A stretch of 64,000 nt of DNA from Neodontobutis hainanensis (GCA_024349245.1 JALDNG010000005.1:17140001-17204000); one strand, 5' to 3'; shown: positions 36,360-51,678, numbered from the stretch's first letter. Numbers and translations: made by a program. Notes: generated by a model from the letters alone, not told the origin.

Positions 36360-37000
36360 GAACTGGAAGAACCTTGGTGGGCTGGACCGTTGTTGGGCCG
36401 GTCTGTTTAGTGATAAATTAAACTCATTCAGAGCCATTGCAAGCTCTCACCACTTGCCATGGCGTAAAGCAGCAGCTGAACCGAGCAAACTGCGACACCA
36501 CACACAAATCTGTGGCCTGTTCGCTGTAAATATTTACTGCAGACGTACTGTAATCCACATGCCGAATCCCAATGAAGGACAGTGGGCTGTGAGCAGCCGA
36601 TGACTGGCTCTGCAGCTCATGTGTAACCACCCTTGAGCTGGTGCCACTCGTATTTTTAGTGCACATTTGAGCTGTGGTCAGCTGGAGTTGTCCTGCAGCA
36701 GCCCATGAGACCAGTTAAAACTGAATCCCTCATTAAAAGGTCTTTGCTACATGAAGGATTAAGTCAAAGATAAAAGTTCACAGTGCAGTTTCAGGTATGT
36801 TTGTGTTGTCTGAGCACTACAGTCTCTTTCTTGTAGTTGAGTGAAAATTAGCATCTGTCAGAAATAGAGCTCATAAACAGCATATTCATAGGCTAAATAT
36901 AAACCTTGTTTTGAATGATGGTCTCCAGATTAAAATGTGTGCAGGTGTATAAATTCCTTTTGCAGTGTTGTTCTCTGTTCCTTCTATTGTTCTGGTGATT
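36360..37000 (+). repeat. family X repeat (unit A)
   Basis: Begins directly where L2 sequence stops. The part 36424-36666 read on the minus strand matches the centre of the element at 22222-23529, and 36500-36960 matches the minus strand of 20290-20740. It is probably a non-autonomous transposon inserted into the L2 copy. The ends are not resolved. It is fused in frame to the L2 phrase to give a 190-residue frame (36031-36603), which is not a gene. Confidence 0.6.
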
Positions 37001-37165
37001 AGTAAACCTGCCTCAGACTAAGATAACGCTGTTGAGGAACAGCCACACTAATTACAGGTCTTTTTAATTTTTAAAACGTAAGCCCGTGCAGCAGAGGAGC
37101 AGCAGGCTGTTGAGGGGGTTTTCCTCAAAACAGAGGCACACCAACGTAATGGGTTTTCAGGCATT

Positions 37166-37186
37166 GGCCCCCAATTTATGGGGGCC
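37166..37186. repeat. GGCCCCC hairpin (unit A)
   Basis: Perfect 7-bp inverted repeat GGCCCCC/GGGGGCC around a 7-base loop. The unit B copy (48143-48163) keeps the stem and differs by one base in the loop. Confidence 0.8.
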
Positions 37187-37595
37187 CTCATACCATAGGC
37201 TTAAAAAGAGTAAAGTATGGGTTTAACAGTTTATGAAACTGTTAACAGTTTATTGATTCTGTTTTAAAACCTTGATGTTGGGTCCAGTAAAATAAATAAT
37301 TTTACTCACAAAATTCAGCTAATTATCTAAAATGCTCCAGAATACAGGGAATTACATCTGTTTGATTAAAGGTTTTGGGATCCTCTCCCAGACCCCCTGC
37401 TGATCAGTTCCACATACTTGTGTCTAAGTGCACACCCAAAACTGTAAAAATCCTTCTATTGGTGACTTTAGCACTTGACTAATGAACTGCTCAGCTTCTA
37501 CAACACTGGCGTAGCCAGGAATCACAATGTAGGTGGGCCCAGAGAAAATCGAGTGGGCCTAGCCTAAAATGCATCAATTATAAAAAATAATCATT

Positions 37596-37850
37596 TTTAA
37601 ATAGCGCTTTTCCACCTACTGTAGTAGGCACTTAAAGCGCTTTACAGACATTAAACTATTTACCAGTGTTACAGAACTTCACAGGAGGCAATGTAGGTTA
37701 AGTGTCTTGCCCAAAGACACAACGACAGTATGCGGGGGAGAGCGGGATGTTATGATGTTTTGGGATGTTTCGAGGGGGGATCAAACCACCCACCCACCGG
37801 TCGATGGACGGCCTCTCTGTCCACGGAGCTATACTGCTGACGAACACAAC
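37596..37850 (-). mobile_element. tRNA-derived SINE (unit A)
   Basis: Read on the minus strand, the head near 37845-37780 has TATAGCTCCGTGGACAGAG (box A-like) and GGTTTGATCCCCC (box B-like). A conserved body follows (antisense of TTAAGTGTCTTGCCCAAAGA at 37699-37718), then a tail ending in the antisense of TAGCGCTTTTCCACC. This is a well-known fish SINE layout. Both pol III boxes carry mutations. Confidence 0.7.
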
Positions 37851-38556
37851 TACACCTGCTTGAATACACCACCGTTTAATCAGACCACATGAGCTGTGTT
37901 AAGAACATAACGGTAAGAACAACATTAGCACGCACCACACACACGCACATCTGACAGACGCAACTTAACACTATCATCAAATCAGTACGACAGTAGTGGA
38001 TACAGTAGAGGACCGTGTGTAAAAACGATAATGCTTGTCATATTAGTTTTGCCTCAGTTAACACATCCAACTCGAATGAATGTGTTAACAGATCCATCCG
38101 TAAGTCATCCTCCAGCTTCTATAGTAAATTGTGATTTGTTCATTTTCATGATTGCACATTTACCACTATTAATTAGCCTTATGTAAGGCTGTATGTACCT
38201 GTACACTGGCGTGGAGGAGAAGTAAACCTTTGATGGAGCGCTGCTGGTGATGGAGTAATTGCTGAATAAAAGTTAACAACAGAGCTGAGCTCCTAACTAC
38301 TCGAGATTGATGGCTCCTGAACATTTCTCTTGCATTCGTGGTCTTTTTGACACAAACTTTAGTAAGTTGCTCTGTTTCATTTTTGTTTAACATGTTACGG
38401 TGTCCCAGCTGTGTATTGTGCTCTTTGCGGTGGTAGGGGGCTGTTTGCGATCTGACTTTGATGTGGTTCGGAGACATTTCGTCATCATTATGGCAAACAA
38501 AAATAAACAATACGATTTATTTTTAAAGGTCAAGTATTGTGATAATTGCAATATAA

Positions 38557-40061
<1,505 letters not shown>

Positions 40062-40279
40062 GCATTAGGCTATCTTCAGAAGCAACTGACTGGGTCGGCA
40101 TGGCTACGCGGCTGCTCTACATCTCTATCTTAAATATTTATTAAGCAATTGTTTTTTTATTTAGTTTTTTTTTGGAAGATTCTTACTTTATTACCTTTTA
40201 TATAGTGCTTTATTACGGTCTATACATTTTACGTAGTGTAAATGATGATTGTGAATAATGTCACTGGTGTATCTACAAC

Positions 40280-40425
40280 TTCAATTAAACATGCTTTTAT
40301 GAATTTCTTTATAGGTATCGTTCCTTTTGTTATTTTATGCATAAAATTGATTAAATTAAATATCTTCAGGGCTGGGCTGAGAATATATCCCCCTCCAGCC
40401 CTGAGGTCTGCTCACTGGTTTCTCA
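40280..40425 (+). repeat. family X-related segment (unit A)
   Basis: Resembles the minus strand of 22330-22500. Shared translated phrase FIG..PFVILC.K, then F/S-RAGLR. It ends where L2 text resumes, so it may be the far end of an insert that began at 36360. Confidence 0.45.
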
Positions 40426-40429
40426 AAAC

Positions 40430-40727
40430 GAGGGTTAAGACAGCTGCAGTTTATTCAGAACAATGCTGCTCGGGTTCTAACCAAAAGCAAGAAGTAAAAC
40501 CACATCAGTCCAGTTTTAAAATCTTTAGAACTAAACAGGGTGAAGCAGTGTTTAAGTTTTGCAGCAAAAATCTGGAACAGCCTCTTAGATTTTTACTGTA
40601 CTTTCTTTATCCTAAAGTTAGTTAGTTTTTAGTTATAGTTTCTAATCCTAAATCTTATCTGTGTACTTTAAATTACCCTTGTATGAATTACCCTATATAA
40701 ATAAAATTGCCTTGCTTTGCCTTGCCT
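40430..40727 (+). mobile_element. L2-like LINE 3' end (unit A)
   Basis: Reading across frames gives QLQFIQN.AARVLTKSKK, then H.SPVLKSL and RTKQGEAVF, followed by N-Q-L text. This is the final part of L2 ORF2. It closes with TATAAATAAAATTGCCTTGC and CTTGC-type short repeats (40709-40727), the usual 3' end of fish L2 elements. The first half is probably the piece at 36040-36356. Confidence 0.72.
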
Positions 40728-41139
40728 AGAGCACATTGCAGTTGTCTTTTTGGCGGCAGGTTGATCCACGGACAGCCTTCATGAAAACTACCTTGTGTGG
40801 TCACTGGGGGGTAAGAGAGGCTGTGGAAATCTGACATGTTGTATTCTGTTTGAGGATTATATTAATCCGCAAGTCCTCCCCAATTCTCAACATACCAAAC
40901 ATAAATATTGAACAGGTGAAGGAAAACACACTGCACAGTCAAGCACTGAACGTCTTATAGAAATGGACAAACATGTAGCAGGGATGAAAGCTGATATTGA
41001 CCCCCTGTTTGCTGCAAGGTGAGGCCGGGGACATACTGTGGGTGTACGCTGCAGCCCTGAACACACCAAGAACCACGGAGGTAGACTGCTTCTCCAGTGC
41101 ACGCTTGAGCTCTTTTTCACTGATACTACTGCACACATA

Positions 41140-42040
41140 TAATTCCTGACCTGTGTGGTGTGAAATGGGGGGCTGCAGGGGGGGTGGGGTGGGGGATGTT
41201 AGGGTGTGAAAGTTGAAGGTATTTTCTGCAAAGTCCATGGAGAGAGTTGTTAGAACGATGCTTCCAATGCAAACTTGACAGCACGGGAAGTTCATGCGCC
41301 GGGCCTCATCATGCAATGGGTGAACGTCTCTATTGAAGCGACTGGGCAAGGCGGCAAACCACAAATCACGGCCTCCCTACTCCATATGTCCGCTGTTTGA
41401 ACTCCGTTAAGAGTAAACACGTGGAATGAGCTCGTCGCTCAAGCATCTCTAGCATCTGTGATCATCCAAGTTGCCCAGATCTTAAGTTTAACGTAAGAGG
41501 AGTGGAGGGCTGCTCTCAAGTATGGAGTGATATCTGCCTGCTGAAAAGATGGTTATTAAAACAAATTTCCTCAGGATTGTTGAAGACAAACCTGGATTTT
41601 GGCGTTGCTTCAGGGGCTAGCTGTGGAAGTCAAGAAACTTCTACTGAGGTAAATCAATGTGTTAACATAGGCTGAACGGCTAACCTGCCCTGGAGCAGGT
41701 TAAGTTGCAGATAGACAATAAAAACACGTACATTGACCAATGAAGAGCGAGAAATAAGCTGACGTGTCAAGGAGGAGGTCGAAAGACGCAGCACGTCACA
41801 GAAAAAACAGAAGTGGAGCACAAATTAAGAGTTAATTTGCAAAAATAGATAAGTGTCATTTTGGAAATCAGTTAACTAAGGATTGTAATTTATTCTTTGC
41901 ATAGCCCTGTGTTCAAAGCCCAAATCCATTTGAGTGATCCTAATTGGACAATGCCACTCAAGTTTGGTTTGACTGACATCAACTTTAGCAAATAATAAAA
42001 TAAATTAAAAACTGACAAATTAAAAAAACGGCGTTATCTG
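41140..42040. other. no gene found (unit A)
   Basis: Includes a G-rich run at 41165-41199. The 141-residue minus frame 40939-41364 and an overlapping 83-residue frame have no known domain and are conserved between units only because the duplication is recent. Confidence 0.4.
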
Positions 42041-42050
42041 CTTTTGCAAA

Positions 42051-42505
42051 TCCATCCATATAATACCGCTTATCCGGGCCGGGTCACGGGGGCAGCAGTC
42101 TTCCCTCAGAGACGCCCAGACTTCCCTCACCCCAGACACTTCCTTCAGCTCATCCGGGGGGATACTGAGGCGTTCCCAGTCCAGCCAAGAGATATAGTCA
42201 CTCCAGCGTGTCCGGTCTTCCCTGGGGTCTCCTCTCGACGGAACATGCCCGGAACACCTCCCTAGGGAGGCGTAAAGGAGGCATCCAGGAGGCATCTAAA
42301 ACAGATGCCCAAGCCATCTCAGCTGGCTTCTCTCGATGTGGAGGAGCAGCGGCTCTACTTTGATCTCCTCTCGAGTGACTGAGCTCCTCACCCTATCTCT
42401 AAGGGAGCGCCCCTCCACCCTACATCGCCCACATTACTGCAGAAGCTGCACCGATCCGCCTTTCAATCTCACTCGTGAACAAGACCCCAAGATACTTAAA
42501 CTCTA
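42051..42505 (-). mobile_element. Rex3/RTE-like LINE 3' end (unit A)
   Basis: Antisense 3' end: TCCATCCATA (relic of the GATG-type tail) and CCGCTTATCCGGGCCGG. The minus-strand frame carries RTRWSDYISWLDWERLSIPP and EVSGVREVWASL, the C-terminal wording of fish Rex3-type LINEs. After about 42425 the text jumps by deletion into thumb sequence (antisense of ..KYLG..). It is 5'-truncated, as usual for LINE copies. Confidence 0.8.
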
Positions 42506-42509
42506 CATT

Positions 42510-44090
42510 TCAATATTTGTGAACACAATGCTGAGTGCAGACTTTGCTGTGGTCGTGTTAAATTGTTCTATTAAATGTTTTATTAAAATATTAAATAATA
42601 GAATAGATAGTTATTGCTTTTTCTAACAAAAACATTCATAAAAATATTTTGGGGTGAAAACAATAGGGTAAAAAAAGTTTGCTTGCCAATGCAAAAACAT
42701 TCACAGATGCTAAATTGGGATAAAATAAAAAGCTGTGAGTGATTCTTTCTTAGGAGGCATAAGAGCCAAATCTTTGAGAAGAGCCGGATTTTCTATCACT
42801 ATTTCTAAGTGTAGTTGTGATAACCCAGCATTAGTGGATATTCATACTGAACAGCCCTGTATTAATAATATATCAGTAGCACTTAATGAGCCATTGACCA
42901 TGAGGCTGTCACAACATAACACTTCAGTAACTTCAGCATTTGTAACAGACTCAGCAGTGCTTTCATGCACAAACATGAAAAACATCCAACTACTGAGAAG
43001 TAGTTTTACCCATTCAGTGAATATAACAAATACAGTAATCATAAGGCCGACATTATCAAGAAAATCTCAGTAACAGAAAATTTTAACAGACTCTGTTGGA
43101 ATTGAATTTCTGCAGAAAACATGAAATAAAAATGTGTAACCAACTAACTACAACTAGTTTCAAAAAGACTCAAATTATGTAGCTTTATCTAAGAATAATC
43201 ACGCACTGAATCCCTGACAACCAACACTGCACTATGGGACAAAAACGATTTCTTCATTAGCAGTTCTTATCCACAGACTCCACAAATGTAGTCTCTCATT
43301 TTGTACTAGCGTCATTAGCGTACAAAAACAACTGCACTTAAGGCAACAGAGGCAGACATGTGAAAAAGTTCACATACACTGAACCAGGAGGTTATAATGA
43401 GATGATTTTGTGCATCTCAAAAACGGTAACGGTACAGCAACTTATTCACAGTAAAATTAGCACACACAATGTGACAAAGGTAGGACAAGTAAAATGTGAA
43501 GTGTGAAGTTATATTATTTGCTATTTTTATTAATTTATTTTTTTGTTTTGTTTTGATTTGTTATTATTTGGAGTGATATTTGCTGGTTGTAATCAAATGC
43601 GAGGCAGTAAAGGCAAAGGGCAAAAAAAGTGGTTACTGCCTCTTCCAAATTGCAACCTCTAGAGCTAAAACTGTTGCATGTTCTTAAGCCAAAGCACTGC
43701 TCACACGTGAAAAGAAGTCTCAGGTCAGTGGTCTTACATCAAAGAGAAAACAATAGAGAAAATGTAGTGTGTTGTGGTTTAACCCTTGAGGTATTACGGG
43801 ACAATCACACAATGAGTAAATAAAAGTGCTTGATATGTGTCTAAATTTTATGATAATGGTAGAAGAGGTCAACTTGTGTGTAGCTCTATTTTATCCAATC
43901 AAAGGCTGGAGTTGTTAGAATGTGAAGCGTAAAGTGAGAGCCAATACCATGCAGACATATAAATGCCGTAATAATAGTGAGTCCAAAGACTGGAGCACAG
44001 CAGGCCCAGTATCTGGCAGGTTTATTGCAGCATAATGCACCAATACAGTTTTTATTTCAAATGCATCTTACCATACAATATCTGTATGGA
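42510..44090. other. no gene found (unit A)
   Basis: AT-rich non-coding sequence. The 112-residue frame 42735-43073 has no recognised domain and is shortened in unit B by a small insertion near 54008, as expected for non-coding DNA. Confidence 0.45.
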
Positions 44091-44096
44091 TGTATG

Positions 44097-44118
44097 TGGA
44101 GATTCTCAGTCATCCAGG
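44097..44118. repeat. Penelope-type CTCAGTCATCC motif (unit A)
   Basis: GGAGATTCTCAGTCATCCAG, the same motif as at 7264-7278 and, inverted, at 26925-26941. Probably a scrap of the same retroelement family. Confidence 0.4.
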
Positions 44119-44639
44119 TCCTAAGTTAGTAGAAGGGCTGGAGATAGGGTAAAATAATGTTTTTAATGCCACAAGTTCTGCTGTGTTTAATGGAACATAA
44201 AGTAACTGTAACATTTGCAAATAAACAAAATCATTGTTTTCAAAGGTTTTCAGCTTGGACTGAAACTGGTTTTGCTGATCAACTTCTGAGCCTCTTTCTT
44301 GCATATTTACAGTGATTTGACAAATTTGTTCACAATACGTAGATTGTGGGACACTAAACCAAGAACATTTCCTCTGGCGATTGATATGTTATTTTGGGGA
44401 AAAAAGGACAAAATTTAGCATTCTTTAATTTCAGAATCTGAATGTTTATAACAAGACAAGCTTGACATTTTTTCTTTTTTTTCTTTAGCTTCACCTTGTA
44501 GTGCCACAAAACTGTGCCACACGTTTGGAGCCAAAAATCTGGTTGGCATGGTAAATTTGTTTAGGTTACTTCATACCCCTTTGGCCTATGGAAACTGCCC
44601 TTAACTGACCGAGAACAATCCAGTGGAAACAAAGCTTAC

Positions 44640-44977
44640 ATAAATGTTCCGACTGTCTGATCTAAAGGTCTGTCTCCTCCCATCCTGAGTGGTTTGTGTC
44701 TTTCCGAGTCTCTGTGATGCACTGTTTAGTCATGATTAATGGTATTGAATCAGGCTGTGGCAGAGTAGCCTCTCACTACCCAGGGGTGTCTATGGAAATC
44801 ATTTTCATATGCTGAAACGGATACCCGGTCTCTTGCGCCCTGCCTTCCTCTGTACATCTGACCTAATCAAGTACACAAGATGAATCTGCGGCGGTCATGT
44901 GATTAGCTCCTGATCGGGTTTACGCTGTCTCTTCCTGCACTGCAAGACGATCACTAATGGGCAGTGAGTTATGGCAA
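44640..44977. other. conserved-looking 3' flank of unit A
   Basis: Base-balanced, TE-free stretch with TAAT-type sites (CATGATTAATGGTATTGAAT near 44731) and a TCATTTTCATATGCTGAAA block. In the text I compared it appears unchanged in unit B (55594-55931). It could be regulatory DNA, but cross-species conservation cannot be judged here. Confidence 0.25.
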
Positions 44978-45815
44978 TATTCATCTTTAAAACACAAGTA
45001 ATAAAATGCACTTCTGCATATTCTTAAATGGAAAGTTACTATGTTTATTTTACACTCCATTTCCTTTACAAAAGCTGACTGTGAAATATTTACCACAAGT
45101 GAAGAAATTAATAAAATATGAGGCACTTTTTATATGAAACGTGTGACACATGAGCAGATCATTTCTATTCAGTCCTAGTGTTTTCAGTAGCGTTAGATGT
45201 GCAGTAACATCTCCTATGCAAGACAAAGAAGATCCAAAAACACATGAAATATATTTTTTTCTTGTCTGATGAAATTTGTTTGTTGTTAGTTTGGTAGTAC
45301 TTAAAAATTAAGAGTTTCTGAAAAGAGAGCTTTTCTGTCTTGGAAAAAAAATTACAATTATTAGAGGAAGAAAGTTATATAAACACAAAGCAAGGATTCA
45401 ATGCATTTCAGAGTGCACTGCAGAGAAACTAACCTATGTAAGGACACTATGGCACTGAACATATGGTAATGTGTCTGCAGGTGTTTATTAAAATGCAAAG
45501 CTGATGCCAAATCAGCTGTTGCTCTTTATTAGTTAACACTCTCTGCTTTAAAGGTAAATGTGTGTGGGATAATGTTAGCCCATTAACATGCATCACTGAC
45601 AGAGTTTGAGATAAAGGCAAAGAGCAAGTTTTAACCTTGGACTTATATTTATTTTCATTTCTATGGCTGTTTTTTTAATCTTTGATGGAGGAGTTTAAGG
45701 ACAGGGGTGTTTTCCTGTACAGTCTACAAAGCCCTTAGAGGCAGTTGGTGTTGTAATATTGGGTTATAGAAATAAAACTAAATTGTTTAAGTTACTTTTT
45801 ATTATCCTCGTTGGG

Positions 45816-46071
45816 AAATTCATTCTCTGCATTTAACCGTCCAGTGGAGCAGAGGGCAGCTGCCCAGGGACCCACACTGGATCTTGCACCAGTAATTGTT
45901 CATGTTACTAACCGGAGGCTACAGTGCATATTTTTTTAATGTTGGTGGGTGAAACCGGAGTACCCAGAGAAAACTCACCAGAGCACAGGAAGAACATGTA
46001 AATGCCACAAAGACCAGGAATCAAACTCAGGACCTTGCACTTTGCCACCATGCATTAAAAACCGAACAGAT
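45816..46071 (-). mobile_element. SINE-like repeat (unit B)
   Basis: Duplicate of 34840-35095. Differs at a few positions, for example GGTGGGTGAAACC in place of GGTGGGGGAAACC. Confidence 0.5.
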
Positions 46072-47016
46072 TACAGAGCCTGGGGCCCATTTAGGGCTTT
46101 TGGAGGGTCTGGGGGGAGAATACGTGCGTCACAAGAACAGCAGCACAAGTCTGGATGTGCTACTTTCCATAGCACACAAGTGAACACTGTGTCTCTTTTA
46201 TTTTATTTTTATTGGATCATAAACAGTTTGTTTCGGATTACAGGGAGGATGACCTTTGTTTGGTTATAATGTCATTTGAATTATTAACTACGTAAGAGTG
46301 TTGTGAGTGAGGAATGAAACACTGAGGGTTGTTGCGTTGGTGTGGTTTGTTGGGAGTGGTTGTGTTGTTCGTGTTCCCATAAGACATGCATCTTTTGTTT
46401 GGCTACTATTGATGTCTGTTTAAACCTCAATCTTTGGTTTAACTGTAGCTATAAAGCACACCTCTCTTGTCTGTTGTGTCTCAAGTATCTTTTTTCCGTC
46501 AATGCGTCAGAGATGCAGCAACAGTTTCTTGGTATACTGTGAAGCTGATAAAGTGAATTAAACTCTAGCAAACACCTAAAGGGAGCAACAGATGGCTGCT
46601 AAATCCTTCCAAATGTGACATGTTGAGAAGTTAAAAGAAGCATTAATTTAAGTGGCTTTTAAATTAACATCAAATCACCATCCTTCACTCACCTAATGGA
46701 AATAAAAAAGGCTCTAGTTTGCCTACAACTTAAAAAGGCACTTATTTGTTTATATTTATTATTAATAAACTGCTGTTGTGTGTTGTTTTTTTTACTAAAA
46801 TCTAAATGTCAAATTGATCATGCAGGTGGTTCAACTATTCATTAAAAAATGCTAAAAATGTGGATCCTTTGTCAAGATGTAGCCTAAATGTGGCCATATT
46901 GGGAAACAACATATGGACAATTCTGTTTTCCAATACATAAGTTTTTCCTCTGATCCACTGTGAACTAAATTGCTCCATGCATAATTATTTGTGTAGAGAT
47001 TAGTATTATGTGTCTG

Positions 47017-47333
47017 ACTGCATCAAACAGATTGACGTGTGGATGCAAAATAATTTTGTCCAACAAGACTAAACTAATCATATTTGGGCCACAGAAACAA
47101 AGAGAAAGTGTCAGCGGTCACTTCAAGTCTCTTTCTCTAAAAATTTAAAATCAGATTAGGAATTTAGGGGTCATTATGGACTCAAACTTGAATTTCCACA
47201 GTCATATTAAGTCAAGTACATCATCTGCTTTTTATCACCTTAAAAACATTTCCCAAGTCAAAGGGATAATGTCTAAACCAGACTTAGAGAGATTTATCCA
47301 TGCTTTTATCTCCATCAGGTTAGACGTCTGTAA
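47017..47333 (+). mobile_element. L2-like LINE, RT C-terminal part (unit B)
   Basis: Duplicate of 36040-36356. A base change converts the GAATCTAG text to GAATTTAG and shifts the start of the open frame to 47176, leaving 134 residues against 190 in unit A. Confidence 0.78.
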
Positions 47334-47336
47334 TAA

Positions 47337-47977
47337 GAACTGGAAGAACCTTGGTGGGCTGGACCGTTGTTGGGCCGGTCTGTTTAGTGATAAATTAAAC
47401 TCATTCAGAGCCATTGCAAGCTCTCACCACTTGCCATGGCGTAAAGCAGCAGCTGAACCGAGCAAACTGCGACACCACACACAAATCTGTGGCCTGTTCG
47501 CTGTAAATATTTACTGCAGACGTACTGTAATCCACATGCCGAATCCCAATGAAGGACAGTGGGCTGTGAGCAGCCGATGACTGGCTCTGCAGCTCATGTG
47601 TAACCACCCTTGAGCTGGTGCCACTCGTATTTTTAGTGCACATTTGAGCTGTGGTCAGCTGGAGTTGTCCTGCAGCAGCCCATGAGACCAGTTAAAACTG
47701 AATCCCTCATTAAAAGGTCTTTGCTACATGAAGGATTAAGTCAAAGATAAAAGTTCACAGTGCAGTTTCAGGTATGTTTGTGTTGTCTGAGCACTACAGT
47801 CTCTTTCTTGTAGTTGAGTGAAAATTAGCATCTGTCAGAAATAGAGCTCATAAACAGCATATTCATAGGCTAAATATAAACCTTGTTTTGAATGATGGTC
47901 TCCAGATTAAAATGTGTGCAGGTGTATAAATTCCTTTTGCAGTGTTGTTCTCTGTTCCTTCTATTGTTCTGGTGATT
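47337..47977 (+). repeat. family X repeat (unit B)
   Basis: Duplicate of 36360-37000; the 80-residue minus frame 47401-47643 is identical in translation to its unit A twin. Confidence 0.6.
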
Positions 47978-48142
47978 AGTAAACCTGCCTCAGACTAAGA
48001 TAACGCTGATTAGGAACAGCCACACTAATTACAGGTCTTTTTAATTATTAAAACGTAAGCCCGTGCAGCAGAGGAGCAGCAGGCTGTTGAGGGGGTTTTC
48101 CTCAAAACAGAGGCACACCAACGTATCGGGTTTTCAGGCATT

Positions 48143-48163
48143 GGCCCCCAACTTATGGGGGCC
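48143..48163. repeat. GGCCCCC hairpin (unit B)
   Basis: Duplicate of 37166-37186 with a T-to-C change in the loop and an intact stem. Confidence 0.8.
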
Positions 48164-48559
48164 CTCATACCATAGGCTTAAAAAGAGTAAAGTATGGGTT
48201 TAACAGTTTATGAAATTGATTCTGTTTTAAAACCTTGATGTTGGGTCCAGTAAAATAAATAATTTTACTCACAAAATTCAGCTAATCATCTAAAATGCTC
48301 CAGAATACAGGGAATTACATCTGTTTGATTAAAGGTTTTGGGATCCTCTCCCAGACCCCCTGCTGATCAGTTCCACATACTTGTGTCTAAGTGCACACCC
48401 AAAACTGTAAACATCCTTCTATTGGTGACTTTAGCACTTGACTAATGAACTGCTCAGCCTCTACAACACTGGTGTAGCCAGGAATCACAATGTAGGTGGG
48501 CCCAGAGAAAATCGAGTGGGCCTAGCCTAAAATGCATCAATTATAAAAAATAATCATTT

Positions 48560-48814
48560 TTAAATAGCGCTTTTCCACCTACTGTAGTAGGCACTTAAAG
48601 CGCTTTACAGACATTAAACTATTTACCAGTGTTACAGAACTTCACAGGAGGCAATGTAGGTTAAGTGTCTTGCCCAAAGACACAACGACAGTATGCGGGG
48701 GAGAGCGGGATGTTATGATGTTTTGGGATGTTTCGAGCAGGGATCAAACCACCCACCCACCGGTCGATGATCGGCCTCTCTGTCCACTGAGCTATACTGC
48801 TGACGAACACAACT
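48560..48814 (-). mobile_element. tRNA-derived SINE (unit B)
   Basis: Duplicate of 37596-37850. It differs near the head (GAGCAGGGATCAAACCACC against GAGGGGGGATCAAACCACC, and TCCACTGAGCTATACTGC against TCCACGGAGCTATACTGC). The unit B version is closer to a regular box A. Confidence 0.7.
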
Positions 48815-49510
48815 GCACCTGCTTGAATACACCACCGTTTAATCAGACCACATGAGCTGTGTTAAGAACATAACGGTAAGAACAACATTAGCACGCACCA
48901 CACACACGCATCTGACAGACGCAACTTAACACTATCATCAAATCAGTACGACAGTAGTGGATACAGTAGAGGACCGTGTGTAAAAACGATAATGCTTGTC
49001 ATATTAGTTTTGGCTCAGTAGACACAATGTGGCTTTGTTAACACATCCAACTCGAATGAATGTGTTAACAGATCCATCCGTAAGTCATCCTCCAGCTTCT
49101 ATAGTAAATTGTGATTTGTTCATTTTCATGCCTAATGTAAGGCTGTATGTACCTGTACACTGGCGTGGAGGAGAAGTAAACCTTTGATGGAGCGCTGCTG
49201 GTGATGGAGTAATTGCTGAATAAAAGTTAACAACAGAGCTGAGCTCCTAACTACTCGAGATTGATGGCTCCTGAACATTTCTCTTGCATTCGTGGTCTTT
49301 TTGACACAAACTTTAGTAAGTTGCTCTGTTTCATTTTTGTTTAACATGTTACGGTGTCCCAGCTGTGTATTGTGCTCTTTGCGGTGGTAGGGGGCTGTTT
49401 GCGATCTGACTTTGATGTGGTTCGGAGACATTTCGTCATCATTATGGCAAACAAAAATAAACAATACGATTTATTTTTAAAGGTCAAGTATTGTGATAAT
49501 TGCAATATAA

Positions 49511-51014
<1,504 letters not shown>

Positions 51015-51230
51015 GCATTAGGCTATCTTCAGAAGCAACTGACTGGGTCGGCATGGCTACGCGGCTGCTCTACATCTCTATCTTAAATATTTATTAAGCA
51101 ATTGTTTTTTTATTTAGTTTTTTTGGAAGATTCTTACTTTATTACCTTATATATAGTGCTTTATTACGGTCTATACATTTTACGTAGTGTAAATGATGAT
51201 TGTGAATAATGTCACTGGTGTATCTACAAC

Positions 51231-51376
51231 TTCAATTAAACATGCTTTTATGAATTTCTTTATAGGTATCGTTCCTTTTGTTATTTTATGCATAAAATTG
51301 ATTAAATTAAATATCTTCAGGGCTGGGCTGAGAATATATCCCCCTCCAGCCCTGGGGTCTGCTCACTGGTTTCTCA
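51231..51376 (+). repeat. family X-related segment (unit B)
   Basis: Duplicate of 40280-40425. Confidence 0.45.
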
Positions 51377-51380
51377 AAAC

Positions 51381-51678
51381 GAGGGTTAAGACAGCTGCAG
51401 TTTATTCAGAACGCTGCTGCTCGGGTTCTAACCAAAAGCAAGAAGTAAAACCACATCAGTCCAGTTTTAAAATCTTTAGAACTAAACAGGGTGAAGCAGT
51501 GTTTAAGTTTTGCAGCAAAAATCTGGAACAGCCTCTTAGATTTTTACTGTACTTTCTTTATCCTAAAGTTAGTTAGTTTTTAGTTATAGTTTCTAATCCT
51601 AAATCTTATCTGTGTACTTTAAATTACCCTTGTATGAATTACCCTATATAAATAAAATTGCCTTGCTTTGCCTTGCCT
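51381..51678 (+). mobile_element. L2-like LINE 3' end (unit B)
   Basis: Duplicate of 40430-40727. Near 51411 it reads CAGAACGCTGCTGC where unit A has CAGAACAATGCTGC, so unit B encodes the usual L2 phrase QNAAARVL. Confidence 0.72.

Noticed and set aside
36031..36603. 190-residue open frame, the longest in the window
   Set aside because: It fuses L2 LINE text to unrelated family X repeat and is interrupted in the duplicate copy, so it is an accidental frame.
40939..41364. 141-residue minus frame kept in both duplicate units (51890-52315)
   Set aside because: Retention reflects the recent duplication, not selection; changes between copies include amino-acid substitutions and no known domain is present.
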